Source of the DNA: Fasciola hepatica
Lineage: Eukaryota; Platyhelminthes; Trematoda; Plagiorchiida; Fasciolidae
Direction of reading: 5' to 3'
DNA: 64,000 nt
Assembly (NCBI GenBank): GCA_948099385.1
Contig: CANUEZ040000193.1
Coordinates: forward strand, 3,918,501-3,982,500
The stretch's first letter is position 1. Every line of letters begins with the position of its first letter. Positions 10,552 through 21,321 of the stretch are shown piece after piece. Under the pieces are notes generated by a model. The model saw nothing but the letters and a program-made list of their open reading frames with translations. It had not been told where the DNA came from and searched no databases. A program made the translations under genes and the position numbers.

Positions 10552-12217
10552 GATACATAACACCGACTCCCGACTGACACTAAAACTGGGATAGGCATTC
10601 ACACGAACTTTTCAACGGATAGACTACTCGGACTGATTGTTAACGACTTATTCTATGTCAATGGCAATCTGTGCCTTGGTATATTCGAACTCAACTCATC
10701 ATTCACTTGCCAATGCACTCCCATGAGGGACCTCTCCTTAGTAATGTGTAGGACGAAGATATTGAATAAAAATAACGAATATTCTTCAGTATGGTCGGGG
10801 ATGGATGCCTAAGACTCCACGAAGATTAATTAAATTGGTTATGCCCGGCCTCTTCGTGTGTTCGACAACCGATGCCTCCGAAGCATTGCTCATGTCTGAC
10901 TGGAGCTTCCAGTGAGTAATGACTACACGCGCCGAGTCGTGCGTTTACAGTGATTCAATCCCTTATGAATTTACTCACTGCAAACAAATAAGCAGTACCA
11001 TCCCTTTTCAAGTATTACTATGACTATGCCCAATGATTATATGACAGTGTAGGAGTGAACTGGATTTTGCAAATCATATAATGTAACTATTTTCCTTTTA
11101 TTATGAGCTCACAGTTAGAAGACAACAAGTAAGCAATAAATCAATCATTATTCTTTTCTGTAAAATTCTAACACACAAACGCACATTGCACACAAATCAC
11201 AGAACACACTCCACATGTTACGAGTCAGACGGTGGGTCCTTCTGATTTGTAATATATTTCTCAGTGCCTCACAAATACATAACTGATATATATTAGTTGA
11301 CTAAGCTTGATACTATTGCTGGATTGCCGATTGGTGATATTTTTGGTCTGATCTGGAAAAGCCCACCCAGCTCATATCCGAGGCGTCTCATTAGTCGACT
11401 TACGTTCAATGTATAAGTTTTGTCGAGCTCACAGTTCGTATCCTCTTCAGCAGCAGATTTTGAGGCATGTGAACCTGCATGACGTTGATGTACCAAACCA
11501 AGACGAACTGATTTGTGGTTGCGGAGATGAAACAATGTAAGTAAGTAAGTTTCAATTTGTTTGTAAATAGAGTAATAAAAAGCAAATATTGCAAACCATA
11601 TAGAAGATAGGAAGTTTGCCCATATCCGGTCCCACAGAAACTGAAACGTTATCCTAATAAGCTCATCCGTTGTTAGTTCACATAAAACTGAAACAGTCTT
11701 GCAGGGATATTCAATAAAACGATCTCAATTAGCGTAATGGAAGAAGATCACTATGACGCTGGAACACATGAAATTAGTTCATTGGCGAAACCATGCTTTT
11801 GTGTTGTGTTTTGTACAAACAGAGTTCAGCGTGGCACGTTGTTGGAGAAAGACTCAAGTTGAAACGTGTTGCTTTGATGGTAGTTAGTAGAAACCCACAA
11901 TGCTTGAAACAGATATCGAAGTAGGGAGCGATCGATTTTTATTTAGTGTTTGCAATTCGGTTTGTTCATCGCTGGGGAACATTTGTGACTGCTCACATTG
12001 GATGGCTGCCACAACATCTCAGCGGAATCCTTATTTGATGCTACTGGCACTCATTTGGCGGTAATGACGTGGAATCTGTGAATCAATACATGGAACCACA
12101 CTCGCCGACGTGTATGGCAGGAAACTGCAAACGAGTTTAACTTCCAATCTTACCGCCCTTATAAAAGAACATTTTAATGTACTTTGATTGACTAATGGAA
12201 TACCAAGTTCAATACTG
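10552..12217. other. Non-coding stretch with abrupt identity change, copy A
   Basis: No gene was recognised. The 840 bases from 10561 to 11400 show only three substitutions against copy B, whereas 11581-11940 shows eighteen in 360 bases. The minus-strand frame 11293-11535 recurs in copy B but has no recognisable domain. A GTAAGT repeat at 11537-11550 resembles a splice donor, without a supported exon. Confidence 0.6.
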
Positions 12218-12962
12218 CCGCAGTTGTATTAGTCACACAACTGATCGCCAAACATAAGAGACTTCGGAATGCAGATATACGATTCCCTTTTTCGCAACAA
12301 AAAGCTATTGGTATTGATAACTTCCTTTTGATAGAAACTGAATAGTATTCCTGGAAAAATTGCACACGGTCGAAATTTGATTTCTTCTTTGTCCGGTACG
12401 TTCTGTTCTTATAATTAGTTTCGTGACCTCCTACCAACCATAATATTTCATTGGGCGAAAGTACCTGAACAACTATAACCAGACGGACCAAATGAGAACG
12501 CCCTATTTTCCATTTCATTCAGTGCATGTCTGCTCTTTCGTAATCTACTCCGTGTTCAGGTATTCACCAAAACAAAATAAGGTGTAAAAAGAAGATGCTT
12601 ATCGGGTGAGAAAATTCCGATGGTTTATTTCGGAGTGGTGCTTGCCAATGCATCTGTAGTTCGCCGATTTTGTCCGCCCCGATTTCAGAACAACAAAAAA
12701 ACCGTACTTCACTTTCTTACTTGATATCTTTACCGGGAATGTCATTGTCACAATTTGGAAGTCAAATAAGGAACGATAGAGTCTTATTGCACAGTATCAT
12801 ATGCAAGATTAGGAAAGTTCGACTTTCAATTACAACCTCAAGTGACGCTCATTTACCTTCCGGTCAGTTCTAGCAAATAGTTAGACATATTTCAATCATA
12901 CTTCAATAAAGTCACACGAAATTCCACAACTAATAAATATAATTACTTCTTTTGTCCAAAGA
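12218..12962. other. Segment present only in copy A (745 bases)
   Basis: In copy B this stretch is replaced by four bases between 55746 and 55751. No inverted termini or target duplication were seen. The open frames inside it (a minus-strand frame running to 12518, and 12670-12873 on the plus strand) resemble nothing known to me. Confidence 0.75.
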
Positions 12963-14859
12963 ACCACGTAAGATGTCAAACATTTTATCGCACACTAGTA
13001 TGGCACTGGTCTGCCATCATTCCTGAGATTGGCTGCATTGACGTCTAACTCCGTACACTAATAGTCTTCAATGAGTTTGCACATAATGCCAGGCTTAAAT
13101 ACCCAATGACGGAGTGAAAGCCATCTAGCAGTCTTGGATGGAGCGAATCTACAAGAGGACAAAAAGCTTCTAGCGTGTAACTACAATGGCGGTTCATTCA
13201 GCTTCCAAAGTAATGATGTTCTATGCGGTAGGTGAACGATTCACTCTAAACTGCATTCCGACCAGTCACATTCCATTCTGTAAGATGCAAACATCAAAAA
13301 CAATCCGCGAAATCCTCTTCACAGCCAAAAGCATTTTCCAAGAGGATGACTTTTTCCATTGCAGTTAGCGCTTACGCACTGTGACTGTCATTCGGACCAG
13401 ATTTGTATATGTCTGGTCAGGGATGTGCGTGAAATGTTTTTTGTATGATCTTGCAGAACGCGGTACGTAGGACTTGCGTTTATTCGCACACACGGGAGCG
13501 GGACAGTGAGCCTCGAAAACGAGTACCGTAGACTGCACAAGCACTAGGCACAGCAGAACAAAACCGTCTGCGGTGGTTCCAGATGTAGAAGGATATGATG
13601 GTTCTGTCGGATGCATATTGTTTGTGCATAGTTATGGACCAAAACCCAGTCACCATGCTAGTTGAGGACCATCGTATTTTTGATCCTTTTGGTGAAAAAG
13701 CAACTACGGAGATAACACTGTTTTAGCTGAACCATACAGTGAAATACTGCTTTCAAATTGGGCCATCTTTTTGCTATCCTGGAATCCTGTGGAGATCTGC
13801 ATGTTCATCGATTGCATTCTTTTTGTCGCTGACGGGTCATTTTGAAAGTGGTAATGTTTCTTCATAATTACAAAGAGAGTACATAGGTATTATGAGTAGG
13901 ATAAAGGGAATTTAGTGTCCCAAATTTCCCCGTCAGTTTACAGCTTTTGTTGATTAAAGAATTTTCCTAAATAGCCTGGTTTTCTCTTGCAACATCATGC
14001 AACTGCACATCAAATATGATTAGGTATGTCGTTAACTTATATGAAACTAGAAGAAAAATAACTGTTTGACTTCTGGATCTGAATTTGGACATTTGTTCAA
14101 CTCGCGTGTTTGAACTGTAATATTCAATTTTTTGTTTCCTGAAGCCAGTGTTTCGAAAAACGGAATGATTGGACTACTGTGAATCAGACCAATGAATGCA
14201 TTTATAACCAGGTGAATAAAACGGAAATCGATGTCAAAAGAGTTCATTCTTCTCATTAGTCAATATATTTTGTGGACGTGAATATATTTTTGTGCCGGCC
14301 GAGAAATTAGCCTCTTGTTAAGTTCCGAAGTTAGTGGATTTGCTGTGAAATTGCACTTGTATTTTTCTCAGTATATTCCGATCACACACCCGCATGCAAT
14401 CAGATAAATTGCTCATTCAGGTCTGCAGTGAACAGCGCAATCCATACAATCAATAGGGGTCTCGACGATGTGATGGTCAAAAAATGAAATAACTTTGGGT
14501 CGCTCATCGTGGTGATCAGTTCATACTCCAGACGCAAACGACGGGGTAAAGTTGTGTGAAAGCAAGTGTTACTTCACCCAATTTATATTTTCCTACCGGT
14601 TAGCTTGCTCATCGGCTCCAATTAGGGTTTGTGCTTACGTGTTCACACCTAAATGAAGTACGAAGTTCTTCTTTTGTACTAATATATACTTTCACAACAA
14701 CTCTGGAAATTATTTATTTTGTACCTTTTGGTGTACTCCTGCACAACTTTTCTCGCTTAGCAATAAAGCTGTTTTTGAGCACTAGGTCACACAGGTATTC
14801 AACTTTTGGCCCAAAAATCATGATGAGTCTGTAACTGAGCCTGATGTGATTGCGTCTGT
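12963..14859. other. Unrecognised stretch before the plus-strand LINE, copy A
   Basis: The stretch aligns to 55751-57649. Frame 13365-13616 (minus, 83 codons) has a hydrophobic run FVLLCLVLVQSTVLVF and is kept in copy B with one amino-acid change. It lies in a tract of very high identity, so conservation says nothing about selection. The LINE 5' end is not sharply visible; coding similarity starts near 14.86 kb. Confidence 0.5.
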
Positions 14860-14950
14860 GCCTCTGCCACCAAAAGATCTACGCAGAATGCCTTCCTTAA
14901 TCCAGAGGAGCAATCAGCCGTAACAGGGTTCCCTCTCTTTTATTCAACCT

Positions 14951-15880
14951 TTGTCTTCTCTCCCTAACCATTCCTCTTTGCCCCATCTATTCACCCAAAG
15001 TGCTCCCACTGATAACGTGGTCGATACTGTCAACGATTCACCATCAAGTAGTGTCGGGAATAATCCTCTGTCTGGTAACTCACATTTTCTCAAGCCTCGT
15101 CAACATCTGAATCTCGGCTCCTTCAACGTGCATACACTCAGGCAGGTCGGTTAGCAGGCGTGCCTAGCGCTCACAATAGAATCGCTGAAGATTAATGTCT
15201 GCTGCTTAAGTGAAACGCGTATCCAGGATTCGAGCAGTGTAATTCAACTAACTGCTCCCAGTATCTCATCGATATATTTTCTCCGCACTTCAGGGCACGA
15301 AGTAGCTTGAGCTGTGGGGGCAACGTGGTGTAGGAATTGTCTTGACTGAAAAGGCTGAGGTTGCCCTTTTAGACTGCATCCCTGTTAACAGTCGTTTATG
15401 TGCTCTGAGACTCCAAAGGTCAGTCGGCGTTCGAAAGGATAGTTGTGTTAAACGCAATTTGTTCGTGATCTCGGCGTACACCCCAACGGACTTCAGCTCT
15501 GACAAGCAGAAAGATGAGTTCTATGATTCCCTCGCCACTCTCGTTCGCAGCAGTAAAGGTTCCGACATTGTAGTGCTAGCTGGTGACTTCAATGCACAAG
15601 TTGGAAAATTAGTGTGTCAGAAGTCTGTTTAGGTGGTCGTTGTGCTTTACCCGCTCAGTGTACAGAAAACGGGGATAGGCTTCTCCAGTCTTGTGCGGCC
15701 AATCGGTTGTTCTCGCCTAGCACCAATTTCTGACATAGCTCGCGTCGCACAGCAACATGGCGCTCTAACTCTACAGGTACTTTGAGTCACATTGATCACA
15801 GTGCCGTAAGTTACCGGTGGCGCAGTTCTGTTCGCAACTGGTCCACGTACGTAGATTCGGGCCACGCATTAGTTTTAATG
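14951..15880 (+). pseudogene. LINE endonuclease domain, copy A
   Basis: Frame 14951-15154 reads LNLGSFNVHTL, the first strand of an AP-like endonuclease (usual NLGTFNVRTL), and ends at a private TAG at 15152-15154 where copy B has CAG. It then continues with CCLSETRIQD, where the SETRIQ glutamate is the metal ligand. After a frameshift near 15320 shared with copy B, frame 15342-15632 reads VISAYTPTDF and LAGDFNAQVGKL, the catalytic GDFNA motif. A stop in KSV* and another frameshift follow, then SHIDHSAVSYRWR near 15786-15824, the terminal catalytic histidine block. Copy A lacks 22 bases after 15880 and shifts frame again. The enzyme would nick target DNA. Confidence 0.9.
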
Positions 15881-16464
15881 GTCATCGTCACAAACCGCAA
15901 ACCCGATTGGTTGTGCAACGTTTGTTTGATCCAGAAGTACGCACCCGTTATGAGCAGAAGTTAGCACATGAGCTGGGATCTACGGAGAACAGTACTGTAG
16001 ATGAGCATTGTGCTCATATCAAACAGGCGATGCACTTGGCAGCAGGTTTTGTCTGTGGTCCTAGATCCGTTGTCCATCAAAGACACTGGGTCTCGCAAGA
16101 GTCGCAGAATATAATGGAGCAACGGCATCAGCTCTCGAACCGTGAGCAGATGAATAAGATGCGGAGAAAGCTACAAAGGCAAGTGACGAAAAGCCTTAAG
16201 AATGATCGCGAAAATTGGTGGGTCAAGGTAGCCGAAGAAATGGAAATAGCAGCTGCTTCAGGTAACAGTCAGAGACTGTTCAAATTTATTCGTGACACCA
16301 GTTGACCGGACATCCAGGTCAGTGAAGCAATTTGCGATCGGAATGGAAAACCCATCCATAGAAAACAGCATAGGCTTGACCATTGAGCCGAACACTCCAA
16401 AGAACAGTTTAGCTGGCCGCACGCTAGTGTAGTTACTCCTGTATCAAAAACTGCGACTCCTTGG
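15881..16464 (+). pseudogene. LINE linker between endonuclease and RT, copy A
   Basis: Frame 15817-16305 reads QTRLVVQRLFDPEVRTRYEQ, a segment that links endonuclease to RT in fluke RTE elements, and then a long basic helix-like stretch REQMNKMRRKLQRQVTKSL. It ends at a private TGA (16303-16305) where copy B keeps the frame open. Copy A in turn keeps HWVSQESQ where copy B has a stop. From 16303 to about 16555 the two copies differ at sixteen positions, half of them G in copy B and A in copy A. Confidence 0.85.
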
Positions 16465-17315
16465 GTGACATCACTTGAGCCCCCATCGGAAGTAGAAGTA
16501 GAGTCATTCATTCAATCACTAAAGCAAAGGAAAGCGGCAGGTCCCGACAAACTTCCCCCAGTTCTTTTCAGACTGGGTAGGGGGGCGTTGATAAAATCAC
16601 TTACCGCTTTGCTTCGTGACATTTGGAATGCGGAGCGTATTCCGTTAATATGGAGTGAGTCGTTGATTGTTCCCATCTTCAAGGGAATACGCAATGACTG
16701 TGGTAATCATCGTTGGATTAGCTTAGATCCGATAGTCACGAAAGTATTAGCCTCAATTCTACTGAACCGTCTTATACCCACTCGCGTGAGGAAACTCCGC
16801 GAACAGCAGGCTGGATTCCACCCATGTCGAGGATGCATCGACCAGATAATCACTCCTGGCCGACTACTTGAAAACGCGTCACACGCACCACCGACCGACA
16901 ATATTGATTTTCCTAGACTTGAAAGGTCCTTTCGATTCGGTTGATCGAGCAGCGCTTTTCAGTACTTTCCATCGAAAAAACATTGGCCCAGAAGTTCGAG
17001 AACCTACTGAGTTCATTCTGATCTCATACTTCAGGAAGCGGAAGAGTTTACGGTGAACTATCCGGTCGGTTCGGAATGACCAATGGTGTTCAACAGGGAT
17101 TTTCTTTGTCTCCATTCCTGTTCAACTTCGACATGGACGAAATAATGGAGAGTGCGCTGCAAAATCTTCAGGATGGATTCGTCGAACTAGGAGATAATGA
17201 AAAGCTATGTGACCTGGATTACGTAGACGACTTTTTCTGCTTGTTCGAATCCGCGGAATATGCTCAACGTGCACTAGATAGACTTACGAATAAGAGAAAA
17301 TGTACAGCAGAGTGA
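16465..17315 (+). pseudogene. LINE reverse transcriptase, copy A
   Basis: Frame 16465-16944 reads VESFIQSLKQRKAAGPDKLP, the start of the RT fingers, then NHRWISLDPIVTKVLASILL and EQQAGFHPCRGCIDQI. A frameshift shared with copy B leads to frame 16868-17056 with FLDLKGPFDSVDRAALF (motif A). A second shared shift leads to frame 17076-17315 with GVQQGFSLSPFLF (motif B) and LDYVDDFFCLFESAEYAQ. Catalytic YVDD is intact at 17220-17231. Copy A keeps five T after YVDD and stays in frame there, unlike copy B. The frame then runs through the 604-base deletion junction into the tail and stops. Confidence 0.93.
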
Positions 17316-17459
17316 GGAAAAGTAGGTGCTTCAAGTCTTCGTGTTTGGGGACCAAAGGATCCGTCCACTAGTTGGATAGAGACACTGAAGGATATGGCAG
17401 GGAACCGCGAACAGGGGCGATCGTGTTGTCACTTTTGATCGAATCAGAATGATTGATCA
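17289..17459 (+). pseudogene. LINE C-terminal tail and 3' end, copy A
   Basis: From 17320 the plus strand reads SLRVWGPKDPSTSWIETLKD then MAGNREQGRSCCHF and a stop. This WGPKDP...W.ETL pattern ends the ORF of fluke RTE elements. TGATTGATCA follows. The tail sits directly against the RT because the intervening segment has been deleted. The 17320-17439 part itself is uninterrupted. Confidence 0.85.
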
Positions 17460-19719
17460 ATGTGCGTTTTTACAGGTAGGCTGTGCATTCTGTGTGTTGG
17501 CTACTCGGGCATTCTTTCCTTTTCCCACCCATGGAAGTCCACTTCCTATCCATTTTGTACATTCATACTTTCTAATTCCGCTGTACCATGACGGTTGAAT
17601 AGTAGGGGGCTGACTAAGTTTCATCTGTGAAGTAATATTTAGGCAACATTTGGTTGTAGCCACCATGAACCTGTAGTTAGCTGGGCAGATATAGGCCGCT
17701 TATTCTTGGCAGCCCCCAGTCCAGTAGATGCTGATCGTTCACTTTCCGCTTGATTCACTGGGTGCACGGAGTCAAAGACTTAATCCGAAAGCAGACCGAT
17801 AATAAAGCACCATCAAAGTCACGACAGGGTACGGAAAGAGATCAGTTCTCAAGTGATTCTCGTTTGTTACTTTGTGTTCATATTTATTTTTGCATGAAAA
17901 TTGACAGTGCCACGAGATGGCCACCACAAGCAGAGCACAGAATAGCAAGGCTGATGACTGCATGAATTCAACTGAACATCTGCGTTAGCGTCTTTGCGAG
18001 ACCGTGGTGATGATTGATCTCAAGTTATCAAATGAGAACCGTTATACTTTCATATTTCCGGGCCTCTCAGCGGCGAGCACAAGGTGTGTTTCTTTTTCCG
18101 TAAGACAACCGACCAAGTTAGAAACATTTGTTGCAAGAAAGACATAGTTGAATGGGATTTTCTAGGTCATGTTTATGCAACAATAGAGTGGAACGAGCAT
18201 ACCCCACTATCATTAGTCGTTTGGTTTTTAGTCAGTACGTTAACTTAATTCAGATGCCCGGGGAAACAGCAGATTGCTATTCTCCATCAATTCGATAGAC
18301 TCGGATTGAATAGAAACCAAAAATTCTGAGACCGATAAATCGCGATCGGCCTCCTTTCTCAACTAGCGGAATCGAGGCTATCTCACCCGACAAACGCTTC
18401 ACTCATTTTGCTTAGTTTGATTTGTGAGATAAATCGGAGGATTAGACCAATATCAGTAAACCTAATTCTTACACTGATGTAGCTCCAAGACTCTGTAGAT
18501 TGTTTGTAGTGGAACAGCGTCTTTGGACTTGGGTCTACACATTGAATTCGTCCATAACAAAGGTCAATTGCTATGCTAACAACCCTTTTGAAATCAATGA
18601 TGAAAATGTGCTATAGCATACAGTTTTGATGAGAAAATACCGTTGAGACTCATCCCTGACAGATATGTAGTTAGTTGTTCGACTTGAAAAAGTTTGCCTC
18701 ATTCTCTCATCAAATATTAATATCACAAATCACATAAATAAATATTGTTGTGGAAAATGTTACTGTTGTTTTCAGTTTCTTTCTATTACCATAAGTGCCC
18801 GGTGAAAAAAACCAGTACCCAAAAAGGCAAGCCGGCTGATGCGTCAATGTCACATGGAGAAGACACCACAAACCACTCATATATTTGGCTAAGCCACACG
18901 AAGCTTTTCGACAGATAATAAGAGCAGATAGGTCAACGTACTCCAGGATTATTCATGATCAGCGTCATCAAAGTTTCCTGTGTGTATGATCGCAGGTGTG
19001 TATCTATGCTTCTGAGAAATATTTTCACAGTTTCTGCGGGTGCGCATGTGATTGTTCAAGACACGTTCAAGGGTCACTATTCTTCCCGTATTAAGTGGGC
19101 GAATTTCCTGAGAGAGTATGTAATTTGGCATGTTGCGCCAACCCTACATTCCCAACGGACGAGCTGAGATTCAACACATATGAGAGGCATTGACATCACT
19201 CATAAACAAACGGTTCAAAGTGAGCTCGCTGCAACCGGAACACCTAGTCATTTTCATTCTTACAGTGATTTTGTCACCCGTAGGAAGTAGGGAGAACTCG
19301 TTTACTTAGTGCATTTCATTACATATAACACAACTGCCGATGCAGCATGAATGCTCATCTGTCCTATCCTTCGGTTCATTGATGGTGGTTTCACTCACAA
19401 TCTTTCAGCCCGTGTTTGGGTCTTTGTGAGAGGGATCAGCACTGAATGGAGAGTTACTCGATATTCAAATAGAATCCACCACCAATCACACTGGCTTATC
19501 ATCCCTGTCAAATACCATCAACGGACCATGTCCACCTAGTTCTGGCCGAGACTTGAACCTGAAGTGCATCGTTCTTTTTCATACACTACCACTGACGGAT
19601 AAAAAACCGACCTTTCAGGACAATATTTGTGTGATAACTACGTGATAGAGCGTCGATGAAATTCGCCCCAATGGTGGAGTATATGGTTCGCCCTCACTGG
19701 AGAGCCTCAGCAAAGAAAC

Positions 19720-19921
19720 ATTTCAGTGATTTCGTGTCGACAAAATGTTGGTAATCAATGGAAACCCAAAAAGTAATGTGTATAAAGAATAAGCACAAAG
19801 CGTTGATATCTGATTCCAAATCAGTGGTAATATTTCGGCTTCAGGGAAATGTCGTTATATCTGCCATCATATCCCAGTTATTGACTTGTCGAGAAAATCA
19901 CCAGTAAATACAAATGAAGTA
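19720..19921. other. Segment present only in copy A (202 bases)
   Basis: Copy B joins the flanks near 63233. The offset between copies falls by exactly this length here. No coding or inverted-repeat structure was seen. Confidence 0.7.
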
Positions 19922-20230
19922 TTTTTGAAGTTCACCTGGACTTCGAAGGTGACCCAGCTGCAACTGCATGTATTCTACATGTAACACAATCATAAAAATG
20001 AATGCTGCTGACGGTTATCACGCAAATGGTCTATGATTACCACCAATATCCGGGAGAAAATGAGGACGACAACATATTCCAGCCAATTACGTTCCGATTT
20101 GAAAACCATATGACCAGGGCTACTGGCAGTGGTCCATCTTTTGTAGTCGAATTAACCGATATAAACAGGACAGGTTCATGCAAACGAAATCAACTCCAGA
20201 ACACCCAACCAAATTAAATGGCGCAAGCGT

Positions 20231-20378
20231 TTCACCATTACTTGCCAGAAGAATATGCCATACACTGATTTTGCTGTTTATGAACATTTTCATTAGAAAA
20301 CAGGTTTCACCTTATTTAAATCGTATGGAGCGTGCGTGGAAGAAGAGTTCATTCTCAGAATGGCACTGTGGTTCTTCC
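20231..20378. other. Segment present only in copy A (148 bases)
   Basis: Copy B runs straight from the GCGT that ends at 20230 to the AAAG that starts at 20379 in copy A. Nothing recognisable lies inside. Confidence 0.7.
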
Positions 20379-20617
20379 AAAGTAGTTTCATCGGTTAACG
20401 CGGCGACATTTAGAACTAGGAAAAGTGTTCCCGTGCATGGATTTTCGAATCGGTGTTGACACAGTGTTCAACCAATAACCGACCAAACTTACAAATAATA
20501 AGAATCCCATTTTTCGGCTTTATCTGACTATCTTTCTCTTTTCGCTTTTGATTTTAGATAATTCGCACAATTACGATGCTCTGGAACTTCTAACTTGTAC
20601 CCGTCTATTTTGCCATC

Positions 20618-21103
20618 TTTCTACTTCTGTAATACATCCAGCTCACTTCGTCTGAGACAGCTGTTGCACAAGGGAACGGATGCGTTACTTTCGGAACAAA
20701 TAGTGTGTTTGTGCAGTGCAAATAGAAAACAACAGTGTTTCAACTTATTTTGCATCCTATCAAATCAAATCTTGTGAACAAAAACCATTCACAAGAGAAT
20801 ATATATCATACGAGTGCAGGCTATCTCCGATGTTTATAATATTTCTGTTCGCCTTAAGATTTATAAACTTTGCCTAAAGAGACATGTGATTCTCTGACTG
20901 TTTTTCATAATCAGTTATTTCGTTGTATGCCTTATGTAAGAATAAAGTTTTGAACACGGATATAAAGAAGGACATTCCGAATAGATTCATAGGAATGTTT
21001 TGCTGAAATTTCGCGCCATGTTTTTCCAAGAGGAAACGAGATGCACGAAAGTGAAGCCGAATGTGAGACCGGGATATCTGTCACTTTTCGACCTTGAGGC
21101 TAA
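20618..21103. other. Segment present only in copy A (486 bases), carrying a dispersed repeat
   Basis: Copy B joins the flanks near 63770. The first part of the segment (about 20630-20740) is similar to 41675-41795 on the opposite strand, so it carries a member of a dispersed family. There is no clear target-site duplication. The junction could reflect insertion into A or deletion from B. Confidence 0.7.
20630..20740 (+). repeat. Dispersed repeat member 1
   Basis: The sequence around GAACGGATGCGTTACTTTCG and CAGTGCAAATAG resembles the reverse complement of 41675-41795. In one frame both copies read a pattern like TDALL, about ten residues, then SANR. The match is imperfect and gapped, so this is an old repeat rather than a recent duplicate. 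Coding status is unknown. Confidence 0.6.
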
Positions 21104-21321
21104 CTAAGGTGTAATTTTTGGTCATCCTTATATGGCCATCGTTTCGGTAGTTTTCGTCATTCATCTCACCAGGCATTGCCTTCATCAAGCTTGATCCGCT
21201 GGTATGCTTCGCTATGTGCCGAGGCATGATGCCTTACATTTTATGATCTGAAAATTGTATACTCTGCTGATGGCAGGTGTCTTATCCCTTAACAAATCTG
21301 TTCACTTACGTACTTGTTGAT

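Larger units (their letters stand above)
14860..17459 (+). mobile_element. Degenerate RTE-type LINE, plus strand, copy A
   Basis: The order of parts is AP-endonuclease, linker, reverse transcriptase, C-terminal tail, as in a single-ORF RTE-clade LINE. The reading frame is broken by several frameshifts and stops, some shared with copy B and some private. The end is placed near 17459, just after a TGATTGATCA motif that follows the last coding codon, since RTE elements usually end in short TGA-rich repeats. Copy A has lost 604 bases between 17288 and 17289 that copy B retains at 60082-60685. RTE elements move by target-primed reverse transcription in the nucleus. Confidence 0.9.
17460..20617. 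other. Unrecognised stretch after the LINE, copy A
   Basis: It aligns to 60863-63768 in copy B, which has an extra 55 bases at 60976-61030 and an extra 63 bases at 62898-62960. Short open frames that recur in both copies (17750-17965 +, 18949-19131 -, 20002-20217 +) have no recognised domain. Copy A holds two further segments absent from copy B (19720-19921 and 20231-20378). Confidence 0.5.
1..21321. repeat. Duplicated block, copy A
   Basis: This block matches 46157-64000 base by base in the same orientation. The offset starts at 46156, is 45252 across 1029-5660, 45281 across about 5690-6857, 44092 across 8047-9730, 43529 across 10552-12217, 42790 near 15 kb, and 42679 at the end. Each step coincides with a visible indel. 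Copy A is the longer copy because copy B lacks several internal segments. The left end lies at or beyond base 1, and the right end is not resolved because copy B leaves the window at the matching point. Contents are retrotransposon relics plus unrecognised non-coding DNA. Confidence 0.97.

Noticed and set aside
11537..11550. Repeated GTAAGT that looks like a splice donor, with an open frame before it
   Set aside because: No known protein similarity. Three of four substitutions between copies in that frame change the amino acid, so there is no sign of constraint.
13365..13616. 83-codon minus-strand frame with a hydrophobic segment, present in both copies
   Set aside because: It lies in a tract where copies are almost identical regardless of coding, so conservation is uninformative. 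No family recognised.
20002..20217. Open frame kept in both copies (B 63316-63546)
   Set aside because: Different stop positions, several amino-acid changes and no recognisable domain.
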